Shown here: positions 48,612 to 57,949 of the stretch, piece after piece
How the letters are laid out: each line of letters begins with the position of its first letter
Numbering within the stretch: the stretch's first letter is position 1
Assembly (NCBI RefSeq): GCF_017495225.1
Contig: NZ_JAFEIG010000020.1
Span: 496,001 to 560,000, forward strand
Source of the DNA: Daejeonella sp.
Lineage (GTDB): Bacteria; Bacteroidota; Bacteroidia; Sphingobacteriales; Sphingobacteriaceae
DNA length: 64,000 nt
Direction of reading: 5' to 3'
Made by a program: the position numbers and the translations under genes
Notes under the pieces: generated by a model
Seen by the model: the letters and a program-made list of their open reading frames with translations, nothing else
Told to the model about the DNA's origin: nothing
Databases searched by the model: none

Positions 48612-49118
48612 TTAGTATTTGATTTTAACTTTCTTCAAAACAAAGTGTAAAAGCCAAATTGGACCTATTAATAAAAATTTGAGATCATCAAGAAAGGATG
48701 GTTTTTTACCTTCAATTTTATGCCCAATAAATTGACCAATCCATGCTAAAACGAAAATGCCAAGGCATACTTCCCACATTTGAGGCCATCCTGCTGTGTT
48801 ATGCATTTTCTCAAGAGTAACGATTCCTGCCGAGAAAAACATGATTAATAAAAGCATAAAATAAGACAAAACAGGAGATAACTTATAGTAGTAGTAAATG
48901 GAGAAAGCAATTAAAAACGATGCCCAATTAACATAGCCATTATACTTTCCAAGAAGTTCTATGTGTGGAAATGGAATAGCCCAAATTAAACCGAATAAAC
49001 TAAAAACAATTGATGGAACACAAATCCAGTGAATAATTTCATTGGTATGATTTTGATGACTTTCTGAATATTTATCGAAGTAAACGTCAACTAGGCGAGA
49101 TTGAGCTTGATTTTGCAT
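48612..49118 (-). CDS. Mpo1-like protein (DUF962)
   Basis: A 168-residue membrane protein with about four hydrophobic segments. The family pattern is complete: YSESHQNHTNEIIHWICVP near 16-34 and WIGQFIGHKIEGKKPSFLDDL near 128-148, carrying the conserved histidines that bind iron. Yeast Mpo1 (Ygl010w) is a dioxygenase that shortens 2-hydroxy fatty acids by one carbon. In Sphingobacteriales, which make 2-hydroxy fatty acids and sphingolipids, such an activity would be useful. That is inference. It follows the TonB locus but is divided by 127 bases. Confidence 0.8.
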   Translation of the reverse strand: MQNQAQSRLVDVYFDKYSESHQNHTNEIIHWICVPSIVFSLFGLIWAIPFPHIELLGKYNGYVNWASFLIAFSIYYYYKLSPVLSYFMLLLIMFFSAGIVTLEKMHNTAGWPQMWEVCLGIFVLAWIGQFIGHKIEGKKPSFLDDLKFLLIGPIWLLHFVLKKVKIKY

Positions 49119-49157
49119 GTTTAAATATACGAAGAATTAAATAAATGAAAATTTTGA

Positions 49158-49190
49158 TAAAAAATATGCCGGACAAAATGCCCAGCATAT
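49158..49190 (-). terminator. Terminator downstream of rny
   Basis: On the minus strand ATATGCTGG pairs with CCGGCATAT (one T-G wobble) over a nine-base loop, followed by TTTTTT. It lies 20 bases after the rny stop. Confidence 0.88.
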
Positions 49191-49210
49191 CAATTTTAAA
49201 TTATGGAAAT

Positions 49211-50773
49211 TTATTTCGCGTAAGAAACAGACCTTGTTTCACGAATTACAGTCACTTTAATTTGACCTGGATAAGTCATTTCTGTTTGAATTCGGTTAGA
49301 AATATCTGCAGCAAGAATTTCTGCAGCTGCATCGGTAATTCTTTCACTTTCAACAACCACCCTTAACTCTCTACCCGCTTGAATAGCGAATGTTTTTTCA
49401 ACTCCTGGATAAGAAAGTGCCAATGATTCAAGCTCTTTCAATCTACGGATATAACTTTCAACCACTTCACGTCTAGCACCTGGTCTAGCACCTGAAATGG
49501 CATCACAAGCCTGAATAATTGGGGAGATCATGGAAGTCATTTCCACTTCATCATGGTGCGCTCCAATTGCATTACAAACCTCAGGATGCTCTTTATATTT
49601 TTCAGCAAGCTGCATACCTAAAATTGCGTGTGGCAATTCTGGATTATCATCAGGCACCTTACCAATATCGTGTAGTAGTCCGGCACGCTTAGCTAATTTT
49701 ACGTTCAATCCCAATTCTGCAGCCATAGTTGCACAGAAATTGGCAACTTCACGTGAGTGTTGAAGTAGATTTTGGCCGTAAGATGAACGATAACGCATTC
49801 TTCCAACCATTCTAATTAGCTCAGGATGAAGTCCGTGAATACCAAGGTCGATTACCGTACGTTCGCCGATTTCAACAATCTCATCTTCAATCTGTTTTTT
49901 AGTCTTAGCAACAACCTCCTCAATTCTGGCAGGATGAATACGACCGTCTGTTACTAATCGGTGTAAGGCTAAACGTGCAATTTCACGTCTAACAGGATCA
50001 AATCCAGAAAGAATAATTGCTTCAGGAGTATCATCCACAATAATTTCAATTCCTGTAGCAGCTTCAAGCGCGCGGATATTTCTACCTTCACGACCAATTA
50101 CTCTACCCTTAATTTCATCATTTTCAATATTGAAAATAGAAACTGTATTTTCGATTGCACTTTCAGTAGCAGTACGCTGAATAGTCTGAATAACAACCTT
50201 TTTAGCTTCCTTACTAGCAGTTAATTTAGCCTCATCAACAATATCCTTAATCTGAATCATTGCTTGTGTACGAGCCTCTTCGCGCAATGAATCAATTAAT
50301 TGATTTTTTGCGTCTTCAGCAGATAAACCAGCAATACTTTCCATTTTTTGAATATGTTGCCCTTTTAGAACATCAATATCTTCTTGTTTCTTTTTTGCTA
50401 ATTCAATTTGCTTTTCAAGATTGGCCTTAACATTCGTTAATTCATCTTCTTTTCTTGTAAGATTTTCAATCTTTTGATTGAGCGATTGCTCCTTTTGTTT
50501 GATTGAATTTTCACGTTGGTTGATCGTGTTATTTTTCGAATTTATTTCCTGCTCATGATCAGCCTTCATCTGTAGAAATTTCTCTCTAGCCTCAAGCAGC
50601 TTATCTTTTCTTAAAATTTCTGCATTAGTTTCTGCATCCTTAAGAATCTTTTTCGCTTTATTTTGAGCATTTATTTCTTGATTACGAAACAAGCTGCGAA
50701 GTAAAAACCTTCCTATAACCACCCCTGAAGCAAGTCCGATGAATATGTAGAGTACTATTTGTATTATGTTCAT
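49211..50773 (-). CDS. rny: Ribonuclease Y
   Basis: A 520-residue endoribonuclease. An N-terminal membrane anchor ([20 protein letters not shown]) precedes a long coiled coil (about 35-190), a KH domain ([19 protein letters not shown], near 220) and an HD domain ([11 protein letters not shown], near 365) that supplies the metal-dependent active site. It starts mRNA decay at the membrane in bacteria lacking RNase E. It is downstream of zapA and a candidate structured RNA, and is closed by a good terminator. Confidence 0.95.
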   Translation of the reverse strand: MNIIQIVLYIFIGLASGVVIGRFLLRSLFRNQEINAQNKAKKILKDAETNAEILRKDKLLEAREKFLQMKADHEQEINSKNNTINQRENSIKQKEQSLNQKIENLTRKEDELTNVKANLEKQIELAKKKQEDIDVLKGQHIQKMESIAGLSAEDAKNQLIDSLREEARTQAMIQIKDIVDEAKLTASKEAKKVVIQTIQRTATESAIENTVSIFNIENDEIKGRVIGREGRNIRALEAATGIEIIVDDTPEAIILSGFDPVRREIARLALHRLVTDGRIHPARIEEVVAKTKKQIEDEIVEIGERTVIDLGIHGLHPELIRMVGRMRYRSSYGQNLLQHSREVANFCATMAAELGLNVKLAKRAGLLHDIGKVPDDNPELPHAILGMQLAEKYKEHPEVCNAIGAHHDEVEMTSMISPIIQACDAISGARPGARREVVESYIRRLKELESLALSYPGVEKTFAIQAGRELRVVVESERITDAAAEILAADISNRIQTEMTYPGQIKVTVIRETRSVSYAK

Positions 50774-50787
50774 AATTGTTTTAGGTA

Positions 50788-50927
50788 TAAAAAACGTATT
50801 AAATTTTTTAGATTCCTGTATTGTATTAATAGCAGAATTAAAAAACCAAATTAATGCCGAAGCAATTGAATGGGATAATCTAACAATGCGTATTAAGTCT
50901 TAATTAGTGAATGTAAAAATTTAAACG
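50788..50927 (-). ncRNA. Candidate 6S-like RNA between zapA and rny
   Basis: No gene is in the 189-base gap, but the minus strand folds into one long hairpin. The closing stem pairs 50914-50927 (minus CGTTTAAATTTTTA) with 50795-50810 (minus TAAAAAATTTAATACG), about 14 bp with one bulge, followed at once by TTTTTT. Inside is a large asymmetric bubble, then an inner stem (ATTGT at 50883-50887 with ACAAT at 50820-50824) and an apical GC-TTCG-GC tetraloop hairpin at 50856-50863. AAAATTTG (one mismatch to -7) at 50931-50938 would start the RNA at the stem. Stem, bubble, hairpin and a zapA-neighbouring position are as in 6S RNA. Sequence match to known 6S families is not tested. Confidence 0.55.
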
Positions 50928-50962
50928 AGTCAAATTTTTTAATGCTCTTTTAAAGAACGATA

Positions 50963-51253
50963 TTACTTAGAAAAAAAGTCGGTAAGCAGTTGATCTAATT
51001 GATAAACCTTCTCTGTAACATCTGCATCTTCATTCATTACCCTAGTTTCAGCCTTTAAAGTGGCTGTAGCATAATGTAAAACACACATGGATAACAAGTC
51101 CTGCTTATCCCGAACCGCATAATTTTCTTGGTATTCTTTTATACGGTCATTAATTATCTTGGCTGCCCTTCTAATCACTTCCTCTTCTTCCGTGTTCACC
51201 TTTAAAGGATAAACTCGATCAGCAATATTTATTTTTATAGAGATTTCTCCCAT
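50963..51253 (-). CDS. zapA: Cell division protein ZapA
   Basis: A 96-residue protein (ISIKINIADRVYPLKV, then EEEEVIRRAAKIINDRIKEY). ZapA bundles FtsZ filaments at the division ring. Length and pattern are normal. It is 20 bases downstream of a coiled-coil gene, with which it is probably co-transcribed. In many bacteria the zapA locus neighbours the 6S RNA gene. Confidence 0.9.
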   Translation of the reverse strand: MGEISIKINIADRVYPLKVNTEEEEVIRRAAKIINDRIKEYQENYAVRDKQDLLSMCVLHYATATLKAETRVMNEDADVTEKVYQLDQLLTDFFSK

Positions 51254-51273
51254 TTGAGCTTATTTCACTATTA

Positions 51274-51582
51274 CTACTTTTTGAGTAATACAATACACTT
51301 ATCTATTTCGCGTACAAAATCGGTAATTTTTTGCTTTATGTCAAAAGTTTTTTCATTAAGACCTAAATCAGTTGCCTGAATACCCTCCAATGAACGAGCC
51401 AATGTTAATACTCTTAACTTTTCTTCCAAATCAATTTTTAGCTGTGAATGATGGTTAACTTTATGTTTTAACTGATCATTCTCTTGCTTTAATAAGTCAT
51501 TCTCCTCCTGCAAAGCAGTGCAAAGCTCAATTAGTCTGCCTGTTTTGTCAATTACCTTACTAAGCTGATTCGCAACTGCCAT
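51274..51582 (-). CDS. Small coiled-coil protein upstream of zapA
   Basis: A 102-residue protein with no named family that I recognise for sure. Residues 15-75 are a coiled coil rich in Glu, Asn, Leu and Lys (LCTALQEENDLLKQENDQLK), and the C-terminus is a helical tail. In E. coli the FtsZ-ring organiser ZapB is a small coiled coil that binds ZapA's partner, so a division role by position is plausible. It is conserved-looking by layout only; treat as hypothetical. Confidence 0.7.
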   Translation of the reverse strand: MAVANQLSKVIDKTGRLIELCTALQEENDLLKQENDQLKHKVNHHSQLKIDLEEKLRVLTLARSLEGIQATDLGLNEKTFDIKQKITDFVREIDKCIVLLKK

Positions 51583-51739
51583 TTGTAAAATTAAAAAAAT
51601 GAATGCCCTGATTAAGCTATAAAATTTTTAAATAAATGATGTACACATTATCAAATGTATAAAATCTTGAGAATTATTTAATATAATAGAAAATATTTTA
51701 ATTGTAAATTAATTACTCTTTGATTTTAAAAACAATGTA

Positions 51740-51757
51740 CAAATTTAAGCAAAATTA
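51740..51757 (-). promoter_or_regulatory. Two overlapping-region -7 elements upstream of the zapA unit
   Basis: The minus strand has TAAATTTG (51747-51740) and TAATTTTG (51757-51750), both exact for TAnnTTTG. A third exact one, TACATTTG, lies closer to the gene at 51659-51652. The 214-base gap otherwise holds only AT-rich sequence. Confidence 0.45.
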
Positions 51758-51796
51758 AAGCTGAAAACAGCAGCCTAATATGAATAGAATTTCATA

Positions 51797-54196
51797 CTAT
51801 TTTCTGATCTCTGCTCCTGCCTGCTTCTCGAAATTAATAATCAACTTCTGCATAAATGCCTCAATTTGCTTATCAGTAAGCGTTTTTTCATCATCTTGAA
51901 TTACAAAACTGAGTGCATATGATTTTTTACCTTCTGGAAGCTTATCTCCAAGGTACACATCAAACACATTCACCTCCTTCAACAGACTTTTATCAGTTTT
52001 TAAGGCTATTTGCTTTAATTGGTCGAATGTAATATCCTTGTTTAATAACATGGATAAGTCGCGGCGTACAGCTGGAAATTTAGAAACTTCGGTATAGGCA
52101 ATTTTATTGTTTCTAACCGACTTCACTATAAGATCCCAATCAAAATCTGCGTAAAACACCTCTGCATTAATATCTAACTTTTTTAATGCTTTTTTAGAAA
52201 CAGTACCAAAATCAACTAAAACTTTTTCTCCTTTACGATAAGAAACTCCTGAAGATAAATCTGGATTGGAAGTCTCAACTGACGTTAAACCCTTAATATT
52301 TAGGCGATTAACAAGCAAATCAACGAGTGATTTTATATTATAAAAACCAAGCGGATTAGATTTAGATGCCCAATGTTCGGCATGCTTAGCGCCCGTTAAG
52401 AAAATTGAAAGTCTTTGATTTTCTTTATAAGACTCATTTTCAAGGCTATAAACCTTACCAAACTCATATAATTTCAAATCCGAATTTCTACGATTTTGAT
52501 TATAAGAAATAGCTTCCAATCCAGAAAAAAGCAAATTTTGACGCATTACGTCTAAATCGCTACTTAAAGGATTCAAAATTTTAACAGCTAAATCAGGCTG
52601 TGCCGAATATGCTAATTTGGTTAGTGAGTTACTTAAAATCTCAAAAAATCCATTTGAACTTAATAAATCAGCACATTGATTTTGTAAAACCTCTTTATCA
52701 GGTTTTTGCGAAGTATTTAAAGATGCGCGGATTTGAGTAGGAATTTCAATATTATTATAACCATGAATTCTTAGTATTTCCTCAATAATATCCACTTCGC
52801 GAGTAACGTCAACTTTAAATGCTGGAACCTCCAATTTCATTCCCTCTTGATCTTGCGCCACTATTTTTATTCCTAGACCACTTAAAGTAGCTTTTATCTC
52901 TTCTTTTGCTATCTCTTTACCAATTAAACGTGTTACATTTTTAAATGATATTTCAACCTCAAAAGCTTTGGCAGGAACAGGATAAATATCTGATACGGAA
53001 GATGAAATTTGTCCGCCACCAAGCTCTTGAATAAGCAAAGCAGCACGTTTTAATGCGATTACAGTCATTTCAGGATCTGTACCACGCTCAAACCTAAATG
53101 AGGCATCTGTTTTTAACCCATGACGCTTAGAGGTCTTACGCACCGATACCGCATCAAACCAAGCGCTTTCTAAAAATATTTTGGTACTTGTATCTTTAAC
53201 ACCTGATGATTTACCACCAAAAACACCAGCAATACACATGGGTTCATTCGCATTGCAAATCATTAAATCATCAGAAGATAATTTACGTTCTACATCATCT
53301 AATGTGGTAAATATAGTCCCCTCAGCACATTTTTTAACAATAACCTTCTGTCCGGCAATAGCATCCGCATCAAAGGCATGTAGCGGCTGACCTAGCTCAT
53401 GGAGTACAAAATTAGTCACATCTACTACATTGTTGATGGGTCTAATTCCGATGGCGTTTAATTTATCCTTTAGCCACTCTGGCGATTCTTTAACCGTAAT
53501 CCCACTAATACTTACTGAGGAGTATCGGCGACAAGCGTCTTGATCTTGAATTTCAACAGGAATGACTAATTCTTGATTCTCAACTTTAAAGCTTGAGATA
53601 TCAGGCATTGTTATTTCTAAATTTAGGTAGGCTGCTAAATCGCGGGCAACACCTAAATGAGAGGCTGCATCGGCACGATTTGGTGTTAAGCCAATTTCAA
53701 AGACAAAATCATCTTCTAATTTAAAGTATGAGCTTGCAGCTAATCCAATTTTAGCATCTGCATCTAATTCAATAATTCCTGCATGATCATGACCTAAACC
53801 TATTTCATCTTCAGCACAAATCATCCCTTCCGAAACTTCACCTCTAATTTTTGATTTAGAAATCTTAAAAGGCTCACCAGTAGTCGGGTAAATGGTTGTA
53901 TTAACTGTCGCAACCACTACCTTCTGGCCTGCAGCCACATTATTTGCTCCACAAACAATTTGAAGATCTTCGCCCAATCCAACATCAACCTTAGTTACCT
54001 TTAGTCGGTCTGCATTGGGATGCTGTGCACATTCTTTCACATAGCCTATCACCAGACCTTCTAAACCGCCCGGAATTGACTGAACCTTTTCAAGGCTCTC
54101 AACTTCCAAACCGATATTGGTTAATATTAAGGATAATTCTTCGGGAGTTTTATTCGTATTGATGAATTGCTGCAGCCACTTATAGGAGATCTTCAT
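51797..54196 (-). CDS. pheT: Phenylalanyl-tRNA synthetase beta subunit
   Basis: The 799-residue subunit has an N-terminal tRNA-binding domain near 40-150 (GYVKECAQHPNADRLKVTKVD), B3/B4 editing and B5 domains, and a C-terminal FDX-ACB domain (SKFPAVRRDLSMLLNKDITFDQL). It pairs with PheS, not in this window, to charge tRNA-Phe. The gene stands alone here. It is 214 bases from the zapA unit. Confidence 0.96.
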   Translation of the reverse strand: MKISYKWLQQFINTNKTPEELSLILTNIGLEVESLEKVQSIPGGLEGLVIGYVKECAQHPNADRLKVTKVDVGLGEDLQIVCGANNVAAGQKVVVATVNTTIYPTTGEPFKISKSKIRGEVSEGMICAEDEIGLGHDHAGIIELDADAKIGLAASSYFKLEDDFVFEIGLTPNRADAASHLGVARDLAAYLNLEITMPDISSFKVENQELVIPVEIQDQDACRRYSSVSISGITVKESPEWLKDKLNAIGIRPINNVVDVTNFVLHELGQPLHAFDADAIAGQKVIVKKCAEGTIFTTLDDVERKLSSDDLMICNANEPMCIAGVFGGKSSGVKDTSTKIFLESAWFDAVSVRKTSKRHGLKTDASFRFERGTDPEMTVIALKRAALLIQELGGGQISSSVSDIYPVPAKAFEVEISFKNVTRLIGKEIAKEEIKATLSGLGIKIVAQDQEGMKLEVPAFKVDVTREVDIIEEILRIHGYNNIEIPTQIRASLNTSQKPDKEVLQNQCADLLSSNGFFEILSNSLTKLAYSAQPDLAVKILNPLSSDLDVMRQNLLFSGLEAISYNQNRRNSDLKLYEFGKVYSLENESYKENQRLSIFLTGAKHAEHWASKSNPLGFYNIKSLVDLLVNRLNIKGLTSVETSNPDLSSGVSYRKGEKVLVDFGTVSKKALKKLDINAEVFYADFDWDLIVKSVRNNKIAYTEVSKFPAVRRDLSMLLNKDITFDQLKQIALKTDKSLLKEVNVFDVYLGDKLPEGKKSYALSFVIQDDEKTLTDKQIEAFMQKLIINFEKQAGAEIRK

Positions 54197-54292
54197 GTTC
54201 TAAAAATGATAAAAAACAAAGATATAAAGAGATATGATATTTGAGATAGGAAAATAGAACAGTTATTGCTTTAATTGATATTTTCTTTGAGC

Positions 54293-54994
54293 CTAATCCA
54301 AAATTCCCTCATCGGCAAAACTTAAAAAACCATGATCAGTGATGATGAGGTGGTCAAGGACAGGAATATCTAAAAACCTGCCTGCAGAGCGTAATTTACG
54401 GGTTAAATCTAAATCTGCCTGACTAGGTTTCAAATTTCCTGAGGGATGATTATGCGCTAAAATGACAGATGCTGCATGATTTTCGAGGGCTGTATTGAAA
54501 ATAATTTTAGGATCCGCAATTGTTCCTGCTTGTCCGCCCTTACTTATTAAATGACTCGAAGTAATTTTATTGGCTCGGTTTAGCACAATAATCCAAAATT
54601 CTTCGTGGTTGAGATCTCTAAAGCGAGAAGCAATAGAATCATAAACATCGATACTTGTTGATACTTGAACTTTTTCGCGACTAAGAGTATCTTTTCTTCG
54701 GCGCCCTAATTCGAGTGCTGCAATAATAGAAATTGCTTTTGCTTCACCAATACCCTTGAATTTAGAAAGCTCGGCAATGCTTAAACGGGCAAGCTGATTC
54801 AGATCGTTATCACAAGCATGTAAAATACGTTTACTTAAATCTACTGCACTCTCATTACGACTTCCAGAACCAATTAAAATGGCAATTAGCTCGGCATCGC
54901 TAAGGCTGCGCCTGCCTTGAAGGACTAATTTCTCTCTTGGGCGATCCTCTTCAGCCCATGCTTTAATCGTTATTTTATGCTCATAATTTGTCAT
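54293..54994 (-). CDS. radC: RadC family protein (JAB/MPN metalloprotease-like fold)
   Basis: A 233-residue protein. The N-terminal helix-hairpin-helix half (LARLSIAELSKFKGIGEAKA) is followed by the JAB domain with the metal motif HNHPSGNLKPSQAD. Despite its name the repair function is doubtful; a role in recombination or DNA processing has been proposed. It stands between pheT and rpsT with a terminator before it. Length is standard. Confidence 0.92.
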   Translation of the reverse strand: MTNYEHKITIKAWAEEDRPREKLVLQGRRSLSDAELIAILIGSGSRNESAVDLSKRILHACDNDLNQLARLSIAELSKFKGIGEAKAISIIAALELGRRRKDTLSREKVQVSTSIDVYDSIASRFRDLNHEEFWIIVLNRANKITSSHLISKGGQAGTIADPKIIFNTALENHAASVILAHNHPSGNLKPSQADLDLTRKLRSAGRFLDIPVLDHLIITDHGFLSFADEGILD

Positions 54995-55023
54995 GAGCTA
55001 AACATATAGAAATGTATAAAACT

Positions 55024-55059
55024 AAAAAAGGGGTTCCGATTAAACGGAACCCCTTTTTT
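55024..55059. terminator. Terminator downstream of rpsT
   Basis: GGGGTTCCG pairs with CGGAACCCC over a six-base loop, with A6 before and T6 after. On the minus strand it is the rpsT terminator; it lies 20 bases after the stop and just upstream of radC. Confidence 0.92.
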
Positions 55060-55078
55060 AGTAAACGGTCTTTTCAGA

Positions 55079-55333
55079 TTATTTTAAACCATTAACAAGC
55101 TTAGTCAATTTTGACTTATTGTTAGATGCTTTATTCTTGTGTATGATATTCTTTTTCGCTAAACGATCTAACATAGAGATCACTTTGCTTAAAAGTGGTG
55201 TAGCTTCTGATTTATCAGTAGTTAAACGTAATCTTTTAATTGCTGATCTAGTGGTTTTCGCTTGATAGCGATTACGTAAACGCTTAGCTGCGTTTGATCT
55301 AATTCTTTTTATCGATGATTTATGATTTGCCAT
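55079..55333 (-). CDS. rpsT: Ribosomal protein S20
   Basis: An 84-residue basic protein ([20 protein letters not shown]) of the 30S subunit. It is transcribed alone with a very good promoter. The 5' leader starts with a small hairpin, GTCCTT/AAGGAC. Confidence 0.96.
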   Translation of the reverse strand: MANHKSSIKRIRSNAAKRLRNRYQAKTTRSAIKRLRLTTDKSEATPLLSKVISMLDRLAKKNIIHKNKASNNKSKLTKLVNGLK

Positions 55334-55352
55334 TTCTTAAGCTTATTATTCC

Positions 55353-55369
55353 GTCCTTCTTTTAAGGAC
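55353..55369 (-). promoter_or_regulatory. Stem-loop at the 5' end of the rpsT leader
   Basis: GTCCTT (55364-55369 on the minus strand) and AAGGAC form a six-base stem with a five-base loop, placed right at the predicted transcription start. It could protect the mRNA 5' end or bind S20. Confidence 0.45.
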
Positions 55370-55371
55370 TG

Positions 55372-55402
55372 CAAATATATGCTGATTATTTCAATTTTCA
55401 AA
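55372..55402 (-). promoter_or_regulatory. Promoter of rpsT
   Basis: On the minus strand CTTTG (-33, 55402-55399) and TATATTTG (-7, 55379-55372) are separated by 19 bases, matching the Bacteroidota consensus. Confidence 0.7.
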
Positions 55403-55611
55403 GTATAATCAAAAAAAAGCGATTTTGATTTTAAAGTGGTGGCAAAATCCTTGATAAAGAACAATTTAGCATCCGAATTTTAAATGATAAATAGCATTTT
55501 AAATCATCAAATCAGTCTAAGGGACCGTTTAATCACTAACATGACCGCTTAATAAAATTATTTGAAGCTAAATTTAGACTAGCCTAAATTGTTTGAAATA
55601 AATTCAATACA

Positions 55612-56574
55612 ATGAAAAGGATTATAATTTTAGTTTCCATTGTTTTTATGGGCCTAATATTTACTTCATGGGGCTTTTTTGCCCATCAAAAGATCAACAG
55701 ACTAGCTGTATTTACTTTACCGAGTGACATGATCCGCTTTTACAAGAATAATATCGCCTATATAACAGAACATGCTGTAGATCCAGATAAGCGCCGTTAT
55801 GCAGATACTGCAGAGGCTCCCCGACATTTTATTGATGCCGATCGCTATGGTAAAAAGCCTTTTGATAGCATCCCTAGAAAATGGAAGGATGCAGAGCTGA
55901 AGTTTGGAGCAAAGACCTTACAGGAAAATGGAATAGTGCCATGGCAAATTGAAAGGACTTATTATTCCTTAGTCAAAGCCTTTCAATTGCGTGATTCGAT
56001 TCGGATATTAAGAGCATCGGCAGACCTTGGTCATTATATTTCGGATGCTCATGTGCCCTTACATACCACAGAGAATTATAATGGACAACTTAGTGGTCAG
56101 ACAGGCATTCATGGTTTTTGGGAAAGTAGATTACCCGAATTATTTTCTAAAGATTATGACTTTATTGTTGGAAGGGCACAATACATTGATAATCCACTAG
56201 AAACAGCCTGGGAAATAGTTCAAGGCTCCCACTCCTACCTTGATTCTGTATTGATAATAGAGGCAAGCTTGAGTAAAAAAATATCATCCGACCGTAAATT
56301 CAGTTATAGCGAACGTAATGGGCGTGTAGAACGTCAATATTCAGAAGCATTTTCTGCTGCCTATCATAAAGCATTAAATAATATGGTAGAAAAGCGAATG
56401 CGGGCTTCAATACTACTGACTGGCAGCTATTGGTATAGCGCATGGGTAGATGCTGGTCAGCCGAAGTTGAGTAATTTTAAAGCTAGCGAATTGAGTGCTG
56501 AAGAAAAGAGAAAACAGCAAAAAGTGCAGGAGCTTTATCAAAAAGGAAAAATTATTGGCAGAGAAGAAAACTAA
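55612..56574 (+). CDS. Exported zinc phospholipase C / P1-nuclease-fold protein
   Basis: The protein has 320 residues. A signal peptide (IIILVSIVFMGLIFTS) ends just before Trp20. In the phospholipase C / P1 nuclease family the mature N-terminal Trp is a zinc ligand, and the other metal ligands fit: His25, Asp57, His72 and Asp75 in HFIDAD, then HYISDAHVPLH (His141, Asp145, His151) and HGFWES. It should be a periplasmic or secreted hydrolase of phospholipids or single-stranded nucleic acid; which one cannot be told. It overlaps the convergent DedA gene by four bases at the 3' end. Confidence 0.82.
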   Translation: MKRIIILVSIVFMGLIFTSWGFFAHQKINRLAVFTLPSDMIRFYKNNIAYITEHAVDPDKRRYADTAEAPRHFIDADRYGKKPFDSIPRKWKDAELKFGAKTLQENGIVPWQIERTYYSLVKAFQLRDSIRILRASADLGHYISDAHVPLHTTENYNGQLSGQTGIHGFWESRLPELFSKDYDFIVGRAQYIDNPLETAWEIVQGSHSYLDSVLIIEASLSKKISSDRKFSYSERNGRVERQYSEAFSAAYHKALNNMVEKRMRASILLTGSYWYSAWVDAGQPKLSNFKASELSAEEKRKQQKVQELYQKGKIIGREEN

Positions 56575-57227
56575 TTACTCTTCTCTCCCATTGATTTTTT
56601 TGCTTTAATTGCGGCAATAATTGCAGGCAATAGAGTTAAAACAATGATTACCAGCATCACATAAGTGAAATTTTCCTTAATAATAGGAATATTACCAAAA
56701 ATGAAACCCATACCTAAAAAGCTAATAATCCAAGCAAGGGCTCCAACTACGTTATAATAAGTAAAAAGGGCAAAATTCATTTTACCAATTCCGGCAACAA
56801 AGGGTGCAAAAGTTCTGAAAATTGGCATAAAGCGACTAAATATTAACATATTACCTCCTTTTTTATTGAAGTAATCCTTTGTTTTATTATAATATTCAAC
56901 TTTAAGAACACGATTGCCAGGTTTAAAGACTTTGGGACCTAAAAAATTACCAAGGAAGTAATTTACTGTATTTCCGCTAATACCTGCAGCTATGAGCAAT
57001 AGTCCCATTATGTAGATATTTAATCCCGTATCCCCCTTCGCAATTAATGCCCCAACAGCAAATAATAATGAGTCGCCAGGCAGGAATGGAGTTACCACAA
57101 AACCTGTTTCTGCAAAAATTATAAGGAATAAGATCAAATAAGTCCAAGTACTGTAATCGCTCACAATTTGGACTAGATATTTATCAATATTTAAAAGAAA
57201 ATCGATGATACTACTTAAAATTTCCAA
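56571..57227 (-). CDS. DedA family membrane protein (downstream copy)
   Basis: A 218-residue protein of the DedA/SNARE-associated family. The family motif FAETGFVVTPFLPGDSLLFA is at about 39-58 and SRFMPIFRTFAPFVAGIGKM at about 130-150, with several transmembrane helices. DedA proteins are implicated in undecaprenyl phosphate or phospholipid flipping and proton-dependent membrane homeostasis. It is a close paralog of the next gene, 74 bases upstream, so a tandem duplication is likely. Confidence 0.9.
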   Translation of the reverse strand: MEILSSIIDFLLNIDKYLVQIVSDYSTWTYLILFLIIFAETGFVVTPFLPGDSLLFAVGALIAKGDTGLNIYIMGLLLIAAGISGNTVNYFLGNFLGPKVFKPGNRVLKVEYYNKTKDYFNKKGGNMLIFSRFMPIFRTFAPFVAGIGKMNFALFTYYNVVGALAWIISFLGMGFIFGNIPIIKENFTYVMLVIIVLTLLPAIIAAIKAKKSMGEKSN

Positions 57228-57301
57228 AGTTTTTAATTAAAAAGAGTGTAAAGGGCCTGTCCAATAGCAATAATTGAGCAGGAAAAAATGTGCATTATGA
57301 A

Positions 57302-57949
57302 TTAGATCTTAGACTTATATCTCTCCTTAATTACTTCAATAATAGGTGGAAGTATAGAAAGAAAAATGATACCAAAAATAACATAGGTAAAGTTATTCTT
57401 GATAATCGGGAGTCCGCCGAAAAAATAGCCTATAAACAAGAATGAGACTACCCAGAAAATAGCCCCTGAAACATTGTAGAGAGCAAATCTAGAATAACTC
57501 ATTGTTCCGATTCCGGCTACAAAAGGTGCAAAAGTTCTGATAATAGGAACGAAGCGGGCATAAATAATGGTTTTGCCGCCATGTTTCTCGTAAAATGCTT
57601 GAGTTTTATCTAGATATTCTTTTTTAAGCAATTTATACTTGCCGCTAAAAGCTATCGGACCCACGTAATTACCTATATGATAGTTAACTAGATCGCCTGT
57701 AATAGCCGCAATAATTAGCAAAATACACATCAAATAGATATTTAATCCACTATCAGGATTAGCAATAATTGCGCCAGCGGCAAATAATAAAGAGTCGCCA
57801 GGCAAGAATGGAGTAACAACGAAACCTGTTTCAGCAAAAATTATTAAAAACAGAATTAAATAGGTCCAGGTACGATATTCCTGAACAATTTCAATTAAGT
57901 GCTTATCAATGTGAAGGATAAAATCTAAAAGTTGCTGTATTAGTTCCAA
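57302..57949 (-). CDS. DedA family membrane protein (upstream copy)
   Basis: A 215-residue paralog of the preceding gene, sharing the motifs FAETGFVVTPFLPGDSLLFA and ARFVPIIRTFAPFVAGIGTM and the same length and start (MELIQQLLDFILHIDKHL versus MEILSSIIDFLLNIDKYL). It probably lies first in the transcript of the pair. It starts after a 201-base gap behind dnaN that holds the dnaN terminator. Confidence 0.9.
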   Translation of the reverse strand: MELIQQLLDFILHIDKHLIEIVQEYRTWTYLILFLIIFAETGFVVTPFLPGDSLLFAAGAIIANPDSGLNIYLMCILLIIAAITGDLVNYHIGNYVGPIAFSGKYKLLKKEYLDKTQAFYEKHGGKTIIYARFVPIIRTFAPFVAGIGTMSYSRFALYNVSGAIFWVVSFLFIGYFFGGLPIIKNNFTYVIFGIIFLSILPPIIEVIKERYKSKI

